DNA from: a virus
Direction: 5' to 3' (one strand)
IMG/VR virus record: IMGVR_UViG_3300010413_000132
Location: 1 to 36,873 of that record
Length of the DNA: 36,873 nucleotides
Positions 23,967 to 30,718 of this stretch are shown here, piece by piece (the stretch's first letter is position 1; each line of letters begins with the position of its first letter). The position numbers and the translations under genes are program-made. The notes under the pieces are model-generated. The model did no database searches, was not told the DNA's origin, and worked only from the letters and a program-made list of their open reading frames with translations.

Positions 23967-23988
23967 AGTTCGGAGCAGGGAGTATGTT
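23960..23988 (+). promoter_or_regulatory. Promoter of the Cro-like gene (leaderless)
   Basis: TGGACA (23960-23965), 17 bases, TATGTT (23983-23988), then 7 bases to ATG 23996. The -35 box lies in the right operator arm. The message would begin at or just before the ATG, matching the lack of a ribosome-binding site. Confidence 0.68.
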
Positions 23989-23995
23989 CAGAGCC

Positions 23996-24238
23996 ATGAC
24001 TCCTCTCCGATCAGCGATCGAGGGGCTGCTCACTGCAAGAGGGGCGACCGAGACACTCGACAGTCTGGTCACCCGTCTACGCAGCGACGGCGCCAACTGG
24101 GACCAGGTTGTGGAGGCCATCGAGGCCGCCGCTGGTACCGCGCCGTCCCGGCAGACCCTCATTGATTGGTTCCCGACCCTGAACCGCCCACCCGGCCGAC
24201 GACCCTCCGTCGACACCGACGTCGAGGCCGCCGCCTAG
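23996..24238 (+). CDS. Cro-like DNA-binding protein
   Basis: An 80-residue protein, MTPLRSAIEGLL..., with a helix-turn-helix-like core at about 22-60 (LDSLVTRLRSDGANWDQVVEAIEAA, then RQTLIDWF). This pattern (long helix, NW turn, then TLxxWF) is common in small early regulators of actinophages. ATG 23996 is preferred over ATG 23984 because the promoter's expected start falls next to it. As the first gene of the rightward transcript, opposite the repressor, it would favour lytic growth. Confidence 0.72.
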   Translation: MTPLRSAIEGLLTARGATETLDSLVTRLRSDGANWDQVVEAIEAAAGTAPSRQTLIDWFPTLNRPPGRRPSVDTDVEAAA

Positions 24239-24243
24239 TTCGC

Positions 24244-24280
24244 CGGGTCGGCCCTGGTTACAGCGGACCGGGCCGACCCG
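24244..24280. terminator. Hairpin just after the Cro-like gene
   Basis: A perfect 11-base inverted repeat, CGGGTCGGCCC (24244-24254) with GGGCCGACCCG (24270-24280), starting 5 bases after the Cro-like stop. It has a 15-base loop and no T-run. It may end or attenuate the rightward transcript before the early operon. Confidence 0.65.
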
Positions 24281-24288
24281 CACACCGT

Positions 24289-24353
24289 CCCCGGCGCCCA
24301 CCCGCAGCCCCACCGACAAGGGGCCGGGTGCCCCGCCCGCACCGGCGCCGGGG
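24289..24353. promoter_or_regulatory. Large structured leader before the early operon
   Basis: An outer perfect stem CCCCGGCGCC (24289-24298) with GGCGCCGGGG (24344-24353) encloses an inner stem, CACCCG..GCCCC (24299-24311) with GGGGCCGGGTG (24320-24330), with a 2-base bulge and the loop ACCGACAA. It lies directly after the hairpin at 24244-24280 and before the ribosome-binding site of the 24399 gene. This looks like a folded mRNA or DNA element, possibly an antitermination or regulator site. Confidence 0.6.
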
Positions 24354-24398
24354 CAACAACTCCACCAACCCACGACCCCTCAAGGAGGGCTCTTCGCC

Positions 24399-24869
24399 AT
24401 GCCTCTGAACACGACCGAGACCACCACGACCACCGACACCAACCTCAAGGCCACGCTCCCCCCGGGACCGTGGCAGGACGAACCCGACAAGGCCCTGTGG
24501 AACGACGAGACCACCGGCCTCCACTGCCTCATCATCCGGCACCCCTCGGGCCACCTGTGCGGCTACGTCGGCATCGACACCGCCCACCCGTGGCACGGCG
24601 ACGCCTACAACGACCACTACGAGATCACGGTCCACGGCGGCCTGACCTACGCCGACAGCAGGGACGACGACGAGATCTGGTGGTTCGGCTTCGACTGCGC
24701 CCACCTCGGCGACCTGACCCCTCGGCACTTCCATGCCGACCCGGTCACCGAGGCCGCCATCGCCCTGTGTGGAGACGGAATCGGCGGCGGCAACACCTAC
24801 CGCGACTTCGGCTACGTCACCGCAGAGGTCACCCGCCTCGCCGAGCAGCTCGCGGCGGTGACGGCGTGA
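24399..24869 (+). CDS. Conserved-type early protein of unknown function
   Basis: A 156-residue protein with a strong ribosome-binding site (AAGGAGGG, 10 bases before ATG). After a Thr-rich start it shows PGPWQDEPDKALW, CLIIRHPSGHLCGYVGID, WFGFDCAHLGDL (about 93-104), and near the end NTYRDFGYVTAEVTRLAEQLA. The WFGFDCAH-GD plus TYRD-YV-E pattern recurs in phage proteins of unknown role. It is the first gene of the early operon and overlaps the next by 4 bases. Confidence 0.75.
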   Translation: MPLNTTETTTTTDTNLKATLPPGPWQDEPDKALWNDETTGLHCLIIRHPSGHLCGYVGIDTAHPWHGDAYNDHYEITVHGGLTYADSRDDDEIWWFGFDCAHLGDLTPRHFHADPVTEAAIALCGDGIGGGNTYRDFGYVTAEVTRLAEQLAAVTA

Positions 24870-25471
24870 CCATCAGCCTGAACACCGACCAGATCCTCAC
24901 CCGCCTCGACCACGGCAACCAATGGACCCAAGGCACCTGGGGCGACCCCGCCGACACCGAGGCACCCACCTGCCTCCACGGCGCCATCCGGGCCTGCCAA
25001 CCCACCCCCGGCGACGCCTACCTCATCCGACAGGTCGCCGAACGCCAGGGCTGGGGCACCACCTTCAACGACGCCGTCGGTACCGAGTGGCACGACATCG
25101 AAGTAGCGCTCCTCACCCACCGCGAGGTCACCGACGCCGACCTCGCTGACACGTTCGGCCCGACCTGGGAGATCACGGTCGACACGGTCCGCACCATCGC
25201 CGCCGCCACCCCCACCCAGATCCAGGCACTAGCCGCCGCCAGGGCCGCCGCCTGGGCCGCCGCCAGGGACGCCGCCTGGGCCGCCGCCAGGGACGCCGCC
25301 TGGGACGCCGCCAGGGACGCCGCCTGGGACGCCACCAATGCCGGCGTCGTGATCGATCTCGTCGGGCAGCACGGACTCCCCGCCGACCACATCCGCACCA
25401 TCGCCGGCCCGTGGTGCGCCGTGTTCCCCGACTCCGCCCTCGCCCACGCCGTCACCGCACTGGAGGACTGA
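24866..25471 (+). CDS. Protein with Ala/Trp 8-residue helical repeats
   Basis: A 201-residue protein starting at GTG 24866 (GTGA overlap). Residues 1-115 are a mixed globular part with a CLHGAIRACQPTPGDAYLIR segment. Residues about 123-154 are four units of AAARDAAW type, giving a helix with Trp at every eighth position. Residues 155-201 return to ordinary sequence (VVIDLVGQHGLPADHIRTIAGPW). Similar Ala/Trp/Arg repeats occur in phage and bacterial proteins of unknown role. A structural or interaction helix is likely. Confidence 0.7.
   Translation: MTISLNTDQILTRLDHGNQWTQGTWGDPADTEAPTCLHGAIRACQPTPGDAYLIRQVAERQGWGTTFNDAVGTEWHDIEVALLTHREVTDADLADTFGPTWEITVDTVRTIAAATPTQIQALAAARAAAWAAARDAAWAAARDAAWDAARDAAWDATNAGVVIDLVGQHGLPADHIRTIAGPWCAVFPDSALAHAVTALED
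25232..25327 (+). repeat. Four 24-base tandem repeats inside a gene
   Basis: Units at 25232-25255, 25256-25279, 25280-25303 and 25304-25327, each close to GCCGCCGCCAGGGACGCCGC plus CTGG. Units 2 and 3 are identical; units 1 and 4 differ by one base from these. They encode the 8-residue repeats of the host gene. Such exact repeats expand or shrink readily by slippage. Confidence 0.9.
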
Positions 25472-25473
25472 CC

Positions 25474-25827
25474 ATGACCGAACACACACCCAGCGAACGG
25501 CTCATCGCCGCCATCAACGCCCCAGCCACCTACCCCGTCGACACCTCCAGGCCCTACGGATATTGGGCCTACACCATCGGCGCCACCGCCAAGACCCACC
25601 AGGTCGGGGACCTCGTCGACTGCGTCGACGCCAGGGACGACTACGAGTTCACCGGCAGGATCGTCCAGTTCACCACCGACGACATCGGCCCCCGCGCCGT
25701 CGTCGTCCTCCACTCCGACACCACCGGGTTCGACCACGCGGCGCTCCGCTCCGCCGCCGGGGTCCGCTGCCCCATGACCGCCACCCTCGCCGTTGTCCTC
25801 AACCTCCGGGACGGGGGTGCCCAGTGA
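25474..25827 (+). CDS. Small SH3-like protein of unknown function
   Basis: A 117-residue protein (MTEHTPSERLIAAINAPATY...). The middle reads HQVGDLVDCVDARDDYEFTGRI and then AVVVLHSDTTGF, the VGD-V-x4-D...GRIV pattern of small SH3-like or KOW-like beta barrels. It lies in the early operon, with GGAGGACTG just upstream as ribosome-binding site, and ends overlapping the next gene. Role unknown. Confidence 0.68.
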   Translation: MTEHTPSERLIAAINAPATYPVDTSRPYGYWAYTIGATAKTHQVGDLVDCVDARDDYEFTGRIVQFTTDDIGPRAVVVLHSDTTGFDHAALRSAAGVRCPMTATLAVVLNLRDGGAQ

Positions 25828-26108
25828 CCCGGTTCCAGCTCACCATCTCCACCACCGTCGAACTCGACGTCCCCGACGACACCCTCGGCCACATCGACGA
25901 CATCGATGCCCACCTCACCCACCTCGTCGCCCTCGGCCACGGCACCGAGATCCGCAGCGGGAAGGCCGTCAGTGCCCACGTCCCCTACTACGACACCGAG
26001 AACCCCCGGTGGACGCAGATCAGCGTCGACGCCGGGACCGGTGTCCTGTGGGAGGACGTGCGGGACGCCCTGTGGCCCGCAGAGCACGCCGGAGGTGCAG
26101 CAGCGTGA
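25824..26108 (+). CDS. Small early protein, unknown
   Basis: A 94-residue protein from GTG 25824 (GTGA overlap). It has a strand-rich start (FQLTISTTVELDVP), an acidic helix with HIDDIDAHLTHLVALGHG, and ends WEDVRDALWPAEHAGGAAA. No catalytic motif seen. It overlaps the exonuclease gene by 4 bases. Confidence 0.65.
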   Translation: MTRFQLTISTTVELDVPDDTLGHIDDIDAHLTHLVALGHGTEIRSGKAVSAHVPYYDTENPRWTQISVDAGTGVLWEDVRDALWPAEHAGGAAA

Positions 26109-26692
26109 GCAAGCTCGTTTTCCTCGACACCGAGACCACCTCCCTCGACGCCGACACCGGCGAGATCTGGGAGGTCGGCGCCATCGTCCGTTTCGACGGG
26201 GCGCACATCGCCGAGTACCACTGGTTCCTTCCGGTCAGCCTGGAGCACGCCAGCTCGGTGTCGCTCGACATCGGCCGATTCCACTCCCGGCACCCGCAGG
26301 GCAACGACAGCCCCGACGCCAAGGTGCTCCGACTCGACGCTTTCGCCCAGGAGTTCGCCAGCCTCACCCACGGCGCCCACCTCGCTGGCAACGTCGTCAG
26401 CTTCGACGAGGAACGGCTCCGGAAGCTCCTCCGCAGGCACGGCCACATGCCATCCTGGCACTACCACCTCGTCGACGTCGAGACCCTGGCCGCCGGGTTC
26501 CTGGCCGGTCAGAGCGGGATGGCCAGAGACCTGCCGTCCGAGTGCGACAAGTGCTCCCCGCCGTGGAACAGCCGGGAGCTGTCCGAGGCGCTCGGTGTTG
26601 AACCTCCGTCCGACGAGGAGCGGCACACCGCCCTCGGCGACGCCCGGTGGGCGATGCGGATGTACGACGCCGTGATGGGCGGTGAGTCGTGA
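26105..26692 (+). CDS. DEDDh 3'-5' exonuclease
   Basis: A 195-residue exonuclease of the DnaQ/RNase T type. Exo I is LDTETTSLD (D8, E10), Exo II is GNVVSFDEE (D101), and Exo III is HTALGDA (H174, D179), so the whole DEDDh set is kept. A CDKC pair at 147-150 may bind zinc. It would trim single-stranded DNA ends or support replication and recombination. Start GTG 26105 overlaps the previous stop. Confidence 0.9.
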   Translation: MSKLVFLDTETTSLDADTGEIWEVGAIVRFDGAHIAEYHWFLPVSLEHASSVSLDIGRFHSRHPQGNDSPDAKVLRLDAFAQEFASLTHGAHLAGNVVSFDEERLRKLLRRHGHMPSWHYHLVDVETLAAGFLAGQSGMARDLPSECDKCSPPWNSRELSEALGVEPPSDEERHTALGDARWAMRMYDAVMGGES

Positions 26693-26973
26693 TCGCCCTC
26701 CAGCCCATCACCCTCACCTTCGCCGTCACCTGGCTCGCCGTCATCGCCATCCTCGGCGCCGCCGCATGGCACTGGTGGGACGCCATCACCGGCCCCGTCG
26801 CCCGGTTCCTGTTCGGCGACCCCGGCGAGCCGCTGGGGTGGGACGTGGAGCTCCACATCGTCGAGCTCCACCGGGCCGCCCGGACCCCCGACGAGATCGC
26901 CGAACGGCTCGGTCTCACCTCGGACGCCGTCGAGTGGATCATCGGCCGCTACGACGACGGAGACGCAGCATGA
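26689..26973 (+). CDS. Membrane-anchored helix-turn-helix protein
   Basis: A 94-residue protein from GTG 26689. A membrane helix (about 9-30, FAVTWLAVIAILGAAAWHWW) is followed by a short linker and a helix-turn-helix TPDEIAERLGLTSDAVEWIIGR (about 66-87). A DNA-binding domain tied to the membrane is unusual for such a small protein. It is in the middle of the early operon, overlapping both neighbours by 4 bases. Confidence 0.68.
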   Translation: MIALQPITLTFAVTWLAVIAILGAAAWHWWDAITGPVARFLFGDPGEPLGWDVELHIVELHRAARTPDEIAERLGLTSDAVEWIIGRYDDGDAA

Positions 26974-27452
26974 GCGACCTGCCGTTCGACGAAAACGAGA
27001 TCGTCACGATCTCCCAACTTCTCCTCGCCGCCGTCGGCGCCAGCCGTGCCCGAGACGAGGTCCGCTACAACGCCCTCACCGCCGAGGCGCTCGACCGGAT
27101 GGAAGCCCTCGACCCCGGCATGCACCGGGTGATGTGGCACATCAACCTCACCCTCATCGGTTCCGCCTGCCACATCGGCATGCAGGGCGACGACACCGAC
27201 TGGCGCCTCATCGCCACCGACATGGAGACCGGCGACGTCGTCAACCCCGACGACCGCCCCGAAGCCCGGCCCGCCGTGACCGCCATGCGCCTCATGGCCA
27301 CCTACAAGAACGGCGACATCGACACGTGCTGCGCCCTGCTCCAGGCGGCGATGGTCGACGAGGCCGCTGCCAGTGAGATCACCTGGGCGCTGGCCCGGGT
27401 CGTGCACCTGCTCGCCAAGGACGCCGGCCTCATCGAAGGAGCTACGGCATGA
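26970..27452 (+). CDS. Early protein, helical, unknown function
   Basis: A 160-residue, mainly helical and acidic protein. It shows DENEIVTISQLLLAAVGASRARDEV at the start and repeated helices with YKNGDIDTCCALLQAAMVDEAAAS near 117-140. No recognisable catalytic motif. ATG 26970 overlaps the previous stop. Confidence 0.68.
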   Translation: MSDLPFDENEIVTISQLLLAAVGASRARDEVRYNALTAEALDRMEALDPGMHRVMWHINLTLIGSACHIGMQGDDTDWRLIATDMETGDVVNPDDRPEARPAVTAMRLMATYKNGDIDTCCALLQAAMVDEAAASEITWALARVVHLLAKDAGLIEGATA

Positions 27453-27727
27453 CCCTGCTCCCCCTCAACGACGACGAGGTCGCCTACCTCGACCTCCTCC
27501 ACGGTGACGCCAGCGACTGGGCGTACCGGACCCTCGCCAACCCCGACTCCACCCCCGACGACACGATCACCGCCAAGGCCATCGTTCATCGGTGCGGGCC
27601 GGCACCCACCTGGCCCGAGGACGACGACCGCCTCATGGGCCTCGCCGGGCTCTGCGTCGTCGCCCTCACCTCCGGCGCCGTCGGGGTCTGCATCGGCGCC
27701 GCCGCCTTCTGGGCGGTGACCCGGTGA
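27449..27727 (+). CDS. Small protein with C-terminal membrane helix
   Basis: A 92-residue protein from ATG 27449, with GAAGGA 9 bases upstream. The N-terminal 60 residues are acidic and soluble (LNDDEVAYLDLLHGDASDW). Residues about 64-90 form a membrane helix (GLCVVALTSGAVGVCIGAAAFW). It overlaps the next small membrane gene by 4 bases. Confidence 0.62.
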   Translation: MTLLPLNDDEVAYLDLLHGDASDWAYRTLANPDSTPDDTITAKAIVHRCGPAPTWPEDDDRLMGLAGLCVVALTSGAVGVCIGAAAFWAVTR

Positions 27728-27867
27728 ACCCCGTCGCCGTCATCATCGCCGGCCTCGCCGTCATCGGCCTGGCCCTCGCCGCCTCCCTCGTCCTCGAAGC
27801 CGTCCTCGACATCACCGGGCGGGACGGGCGGCTCGACACCACCACCTACCGCAAGGAGACCCACTGA
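27724..27867 (+). CDS. Small single-pass membrane protein
   Basis: A 47-residue protein from GTG 27724. A membrane helix covers about 4-28 (VAVIIAGLAVIGLALAASLVLEAV), followed by a charged tail TGRDGRLDTTTYRKETH. Overlaps on both sides (GTGA before, TGATG after) support translation. Function unknown. Confidence 0.58.
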   Translation: MNPVAVIIAGLAVIGLALAASLVLEAVLDITGRDGRLDTTTYRKETH

Positions 27868-28019
27868 TGACCACCACCAAGAGCAAGGGCTGGAAGCTGC
27901 CCGAAGGGGCAACCAGGTGGGAGACGTTCCTCCGGCACACCGGCGACGGTGAGACCTGGGCCATGATCCGGTTCTACAACGACGCCGGAGACCTCGTCTA
28001 CGAGACGGCGGTCGGCTGA
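27867..28019 (+). CDS. 50-residue soluble protein
   Basis: A short gene from ATG 27867 that shares a base with the previous stop and ends sharing a base with the next ATG (28019). It has a basic start MTTTKSKGWKLPEG, then TRWETFLRHTGDGETWAMIRFYNDAGDLVYETA, a strand-turn-strand pattern. The exact fit between two neighbours and normal codon use support it. Function unknown. Confidence 0.6.
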   Translation: MTTTKSKGWKLPEGATRWETFLRHTGDGETWAMIRFYNDAGDLVYETAVG

Positions 28020-28360
28020 TGGGTGCCGCATCCCGACGCAAAGGCGCCGCCGCCGAGCGCCGCATCGCCGGCACCGACGACGCCCTCGGCGACATCACCG
28101 GCATCCCCGGCCTAGTGCTGGAGGTGAAGAACCAGAAGGCACTCAACCTCGCCGGATGGGTCGACCAGCTCGGTGACGAACTGGACACCGCCCAGACCAC
28201 CCATGGCGCCGTCATCCACAAGCGGGCCGGGAAGATCGACGTGGGGGAGTGGTACGCCACGATGCCCGTCTCCGTCCTCCTCGACCTCCTCCGGACCGCC
28301 GGGTACGGCGACGCCACGGCCCGCCCCCTCGCTGCCACGACCCCGGGGGTGGCGCTGTGA
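28019..28360 (+). CDS. Hjc-like Holliday junction resolvase / PD-(D/E)xK nuclease
   Basis: A 113-residue nuclease. The start GAASRRKGAAAERRIAG is the typical Arg/Lys-rich helix with Glu. D25 (GDITG) and E35-x-K37 (LEVKNQ) form the PD-(D/E)xK site. A QLGDELDTAQTTHGAVIHKR segment follows, like other actinophage resolvases. It would cut branched DNA made during replication or packaging. It lies beside other nuclease genes and overlaps both neighbours. Confidence 0.8.
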   Translation: MGAASRRKGAAAERRIAGTDDALGDITGIPGLVLEVKNQKALNLAGWVDQLGDELDTAQTTHGAVIHKRAGKIDVGEWYATMPVSVLLDLLRTAGYGDATARPLAATTPGVAL

Positions 28361-28728
28361 CCGCCTCCCGAACCGTCCTCATCATCAACGCCGAGTACAC
28401 CAACCTCTACACCGGCACCCAAGCATCCTCGCAGGTCTACCACCTCCCCGGCCTCGGCTGCATCGACAGGTCCGAACACAAGGTCGAGGTCGAAGAACGC
28501 CTCGCCGTGGCGTTCGGCCGGCGCCTCTGCGCCACCTGCACCAACCGGGTCAAGGCCACCGAGTACCTCGACGCCACCCACAAGGCACTCGTCGATGCCG
28601 GCTGGCCCGACCTCGACACCCTCGCCCACCTCGTCCCCGACGGCCTCGAGGTCCGCCTCTACGACACCCGAGGCCGAGGCCAGGCACGCCGGGTGTGGTC
28701 CTCCACCGACGCCAGGAGCAACCCGTGA
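28357..28728 (+). CDS. Small zinc-binding-type protein, unknown
   Basis: A 123-residue protein from GTG 28357. It holds a LCATC motif (near 57-61) and an earlier GCIDRSEH segment (near 34-41), which together could form a one-zinc site. Strands at the start (TVLIINAEYTNLYTG) suggest a small alpha/beta fold. It lies between the resolvase and RecB-like genes. No assigned function. Confidence 0.62.
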   Translation: MTASRTVLIINAEYTNLYTGTQASSQVYHLPGLGCIDRSEHKVEVEERLAVAFGRRLCATCTNRVKATEYLDATHKALVDAGWPDLDTLAHLVPDGLEVRLYDTRGRGQARRVWSSTDARSNP

Positions 28729-29864
28729 CCGCCATCGCCGTCGACTCCATCGCCCCACCGCAACTGTTCGACCAGTACGACCGGTACCTCCTCCCCCGCC
28801 CCAACGGAGAACGCGCCCCCCACACCAGGGCCAGCACCATCGCAGGCGTCCTCGACAACCGGTACAGCCTCGAACAGTGGCAGCAGCGAGTCGTGGCCAA
28901 GGGCATCGCCATGGACCAAGGCCTACGCGCCCTGGCCGCCAGCTGCGACGTCGACACCGACAAGAAGAAGTTCAAGGAGATCTGCGAAGACGCCATCAAG
29001 ATCGGCGGCGGGGAACGGGCGGCGAACGAGGGCACCGGGATCCACACCCTCACCGAAACCGTCGACAAGGGCGGATCGGTCTCCGACATCCCCGAGGAGT
29101 GGCGGGACCGGATCGAGTGCTACGTCCGGGAGCTCGACCGGGTAGGCCTACACGTCGACCCTGATCTGATCGAACGGATCGTGATCGACGACCGCAACCA
29201 GGTCGCCGGACGGTTCGACCGAGGCCTCACCCTCGACCGGGACATCACCCTCCAGTTCCCGCCCCGCAAGGGGAACAAGAAGGGACGGAAAGCCAACGTC
29301 CCCGCCGGGTCGATCCTGGTCGGCGACGTCAAGACCGGTGGGTACATGTCGTGGCTCAAGTTCACGATCCAGCAGGCCACGTACGCCAACCACACCGCTA
29401 CCTACGACGAGGCCACACACCATCGGGCGCCACGCATCGAGTTCAACACCGACGTGGCCGCCATCATCCACCTCCCCGCCAAGGGCGAACCGGAGTGCCG
29501 GATCCACTGGGTTGACCTCGTCGAGGGCTACGACGCCTACCTGACTGCCCTGGAGGCCTACGCCTTCAGGCGGGACGACAAGGCACTCACGGTCGCCGAA
29601 CCGGGCGACCCGTTCGCAGGCCTCGAAGTCGAGACCGCGGCGTGGGTCCGTGACCGGATCCGGACCCTCGCCGGGAACCCCGCCGCCGTCACCGACCTCC
29701 GCAACCGGTGGCCCGACACGGTCCCCCAACCGTTCCCCCCGGACGCGACCCGCGCCCAGATCGACCAGCTCGCCCGGGTTCTCGACGTCGTCGAGGCCCG
29801 CAACCAGATCCCCTTCGGAGCCACACGGCCCGGAGCCAACAACCAGAAAGCGAACCACCAATGA
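28725..29864 (+). CDS. RecB/Cas4-like PD-(D/E)xK exonuclease
   Basis: A 379-residue nuclease. The catalytic region has GRFDRG (D165), then GDVKTGG (D201-x-K203) and the QQATYANH helix, the RecB-family QxxxY motif. A TGIHTLTE segment near 105-112 supplies the early His/Glu site. This order is that of RecB/Cas4-like exonucleases encoded by many phages, often beside a single-strand annealing or OB-fold protein, as here. It would process DNA ends for recombination. Start GTG 28725 overlaps the previous stop. Confidence 0.82.
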   Translation: MTAIAVDSIAPPQLFDQYDRYLLPRPNGERAPHTRASTIAGVLDNRYSLEQWQQRVVAKGIAMDQGLRALAASCDVDTDKKKFKEICEDAIKIGGGERAANEGTGIHTLTETVDKGGSVSDIPEEWRDRIECYVRELDRVGLHVDPDLIERIVIDDRNQVAGRFDRGLTLDRDITLQFPPRKGNKKGRKANVPAGSILVGDVKTGGYMSWLKFTIQQATYANHTATYDEATHHRAPRIEFNTDVAAIIHLPAKGEPECRIHWVDLVEGYDAYLTALEAYAFRRDDKALTVAEPGDPFAGLEVETAAWVRDRIRTLAGNPAAVTDLRNRWPDTVPQPFPPDATRAQIDQLARVLDVVEARNQIPFGATRPGANNQKANHQ

Positions 29865-30310
29865 CCAGCATCAGCATCGACACCATCGCCGGCCCCGACG
29901 GGGACTCCTTCAAGTTCGACGCCATCGGCGACACCGTCAAGGGCCGCATCCTCCACCTCGAGGAGTTGGAGCGGGAAAACCGCTTCAACGGCAAGACCGA
30001 GAAGGTCCTCCGGATCTCACTGGAGCTCGACGACGGCGAGACCGCCATCATCTGGCCCGTCACCAGCACCGACGTCAACGGCAACGGGTACGCGTCCCGC
30101 ATGGCCAAGGCCATCGCCGCCGCTATCCGGGCCGCTGGGGAGACCGACCTCGCGACCGGCGGGATCCTCGCCGTGAAGTTCTCCGGGGAGCAGCCCACCG
30201 ACAAGGGCAACCCGGCGAAGTTGTTCCAGGCCCAGTACAAGGCGCCCGCCGAGGCTCCGGTTGCTGACGGGGACGCCGCCGACGGCGCCGTCAACGACCT
30301 CATCGGCTGA
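29861..30310 (+). CDS. Single-stranded DNA-binding-like OB-fold protein
   Basis: A 149-residue protein. Its shape is OB-like: DTVKGRILHLEEL near 24-36, then KVLRISLELDDGETAIIWPV near 48-67, a helix SRMAKAIAAAIRAAGE near 78-93, GGILAVKFSGEQP near 99-111, and an AKLFQAQYKAP strand before an acidic Ala/Asp tail. An acidic tail is also seen in SSB proteins, where it binds partners. Its position after the RecB-like nuclease suggests it protects or anneals single strands. It ends before a strong hairpin. Confidence 0.7.
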   Translation: MTSISIDTIAGPDGDSFKFDAIGDTVKGRILHLEELERENRFNGKTEKVLRISLELDDGETAIIWPVTSTDVNGNGYASRMAKAIAAAIRAAGETDLATGGILAVKFSGEQPTDKGNPAKLFQAQYKAPAEAPVADGDAADGAVNDLIG

Positions 30311-30333
30311 CCCGTCCGGCCGGCAGCCACTCG

Positions 30334-30361
30334 CCCACCAACCCCACGCCGGGTTGGTGGG
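30334..30361. terminator. Perfect hairpin after the OB-fold gene
   Basis: An 11-base perfect stem CCCACCAACCC (30334-30344) / GGGTTGGTGGG (30351-30361) with the loop CACGCC. It lies 24 bases after the end of the OB-fold gene, in the longest gap of the early operon. It has no T-run; it probably ends or weakens the transcript. Confidence 0.78.
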
Positions 30362-30436
30362 TGGGTGGATGCCTACCGGACCCTCCACCTCCTACCGCTT
30401 CCCCGCCGCAGCCACCCCCGACACCCTGGACATCCG

Positions 30437-30718
30437 ATGACAGAACGCCACATCGTCAACACCAAACAGGCCACCCTGCTCGACCTGTCCATCCACGGAC
30501 TCGGGGACTGGCACACCGACATCGCCACCCTCATCGTCCGCCTCGCCGAAGCCAGGGCCTGGCTCCACCAAGGCCACGACCCCCACGGCGTCGCCACACG
30601 AGCGGCCGCAGCCCTACCCAGGCTCCGGGAACTCGCCGACGAGCTCCCCGCCCTCCTCGACCGGGTCGAACAAGCCGCCTACCACCACGGCGTCGACCCC
30701 GGACAGGTCGCAGCGTGA
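30437..30718 (+). CDS. Small helical protein before the helicase
   Basis: A 93-residue protein, almost all helical: TKQATLLDLSIHGLGDWHTDIATLIVRLAEARAWLH, then a second pair of helices ending DRVEQAAYHHGVDPGQVAA. The first gene after the hairpin at 30334. No ribosome-binding site is obvious before ATG 30437. It is joined by overlap to the helicase gene, so a helicase-loading or accessory role is possible but unproven. Confidence 0.65.
   Translation: MTERHIVNTKQATLLDLSIHGLGDWHTDIATLIVRLAEARAWLHQGHDPHGVATRAAAALPRLRELADELPALLDRVEQAAYHHGVDPGQVAA

Noticed and set aside
25232-25327. Tandem 24-base repeats considered as a CRISPR array
   Set aside because: There are no spacers; the units are contiguous and in frame, encoding protein repeats.
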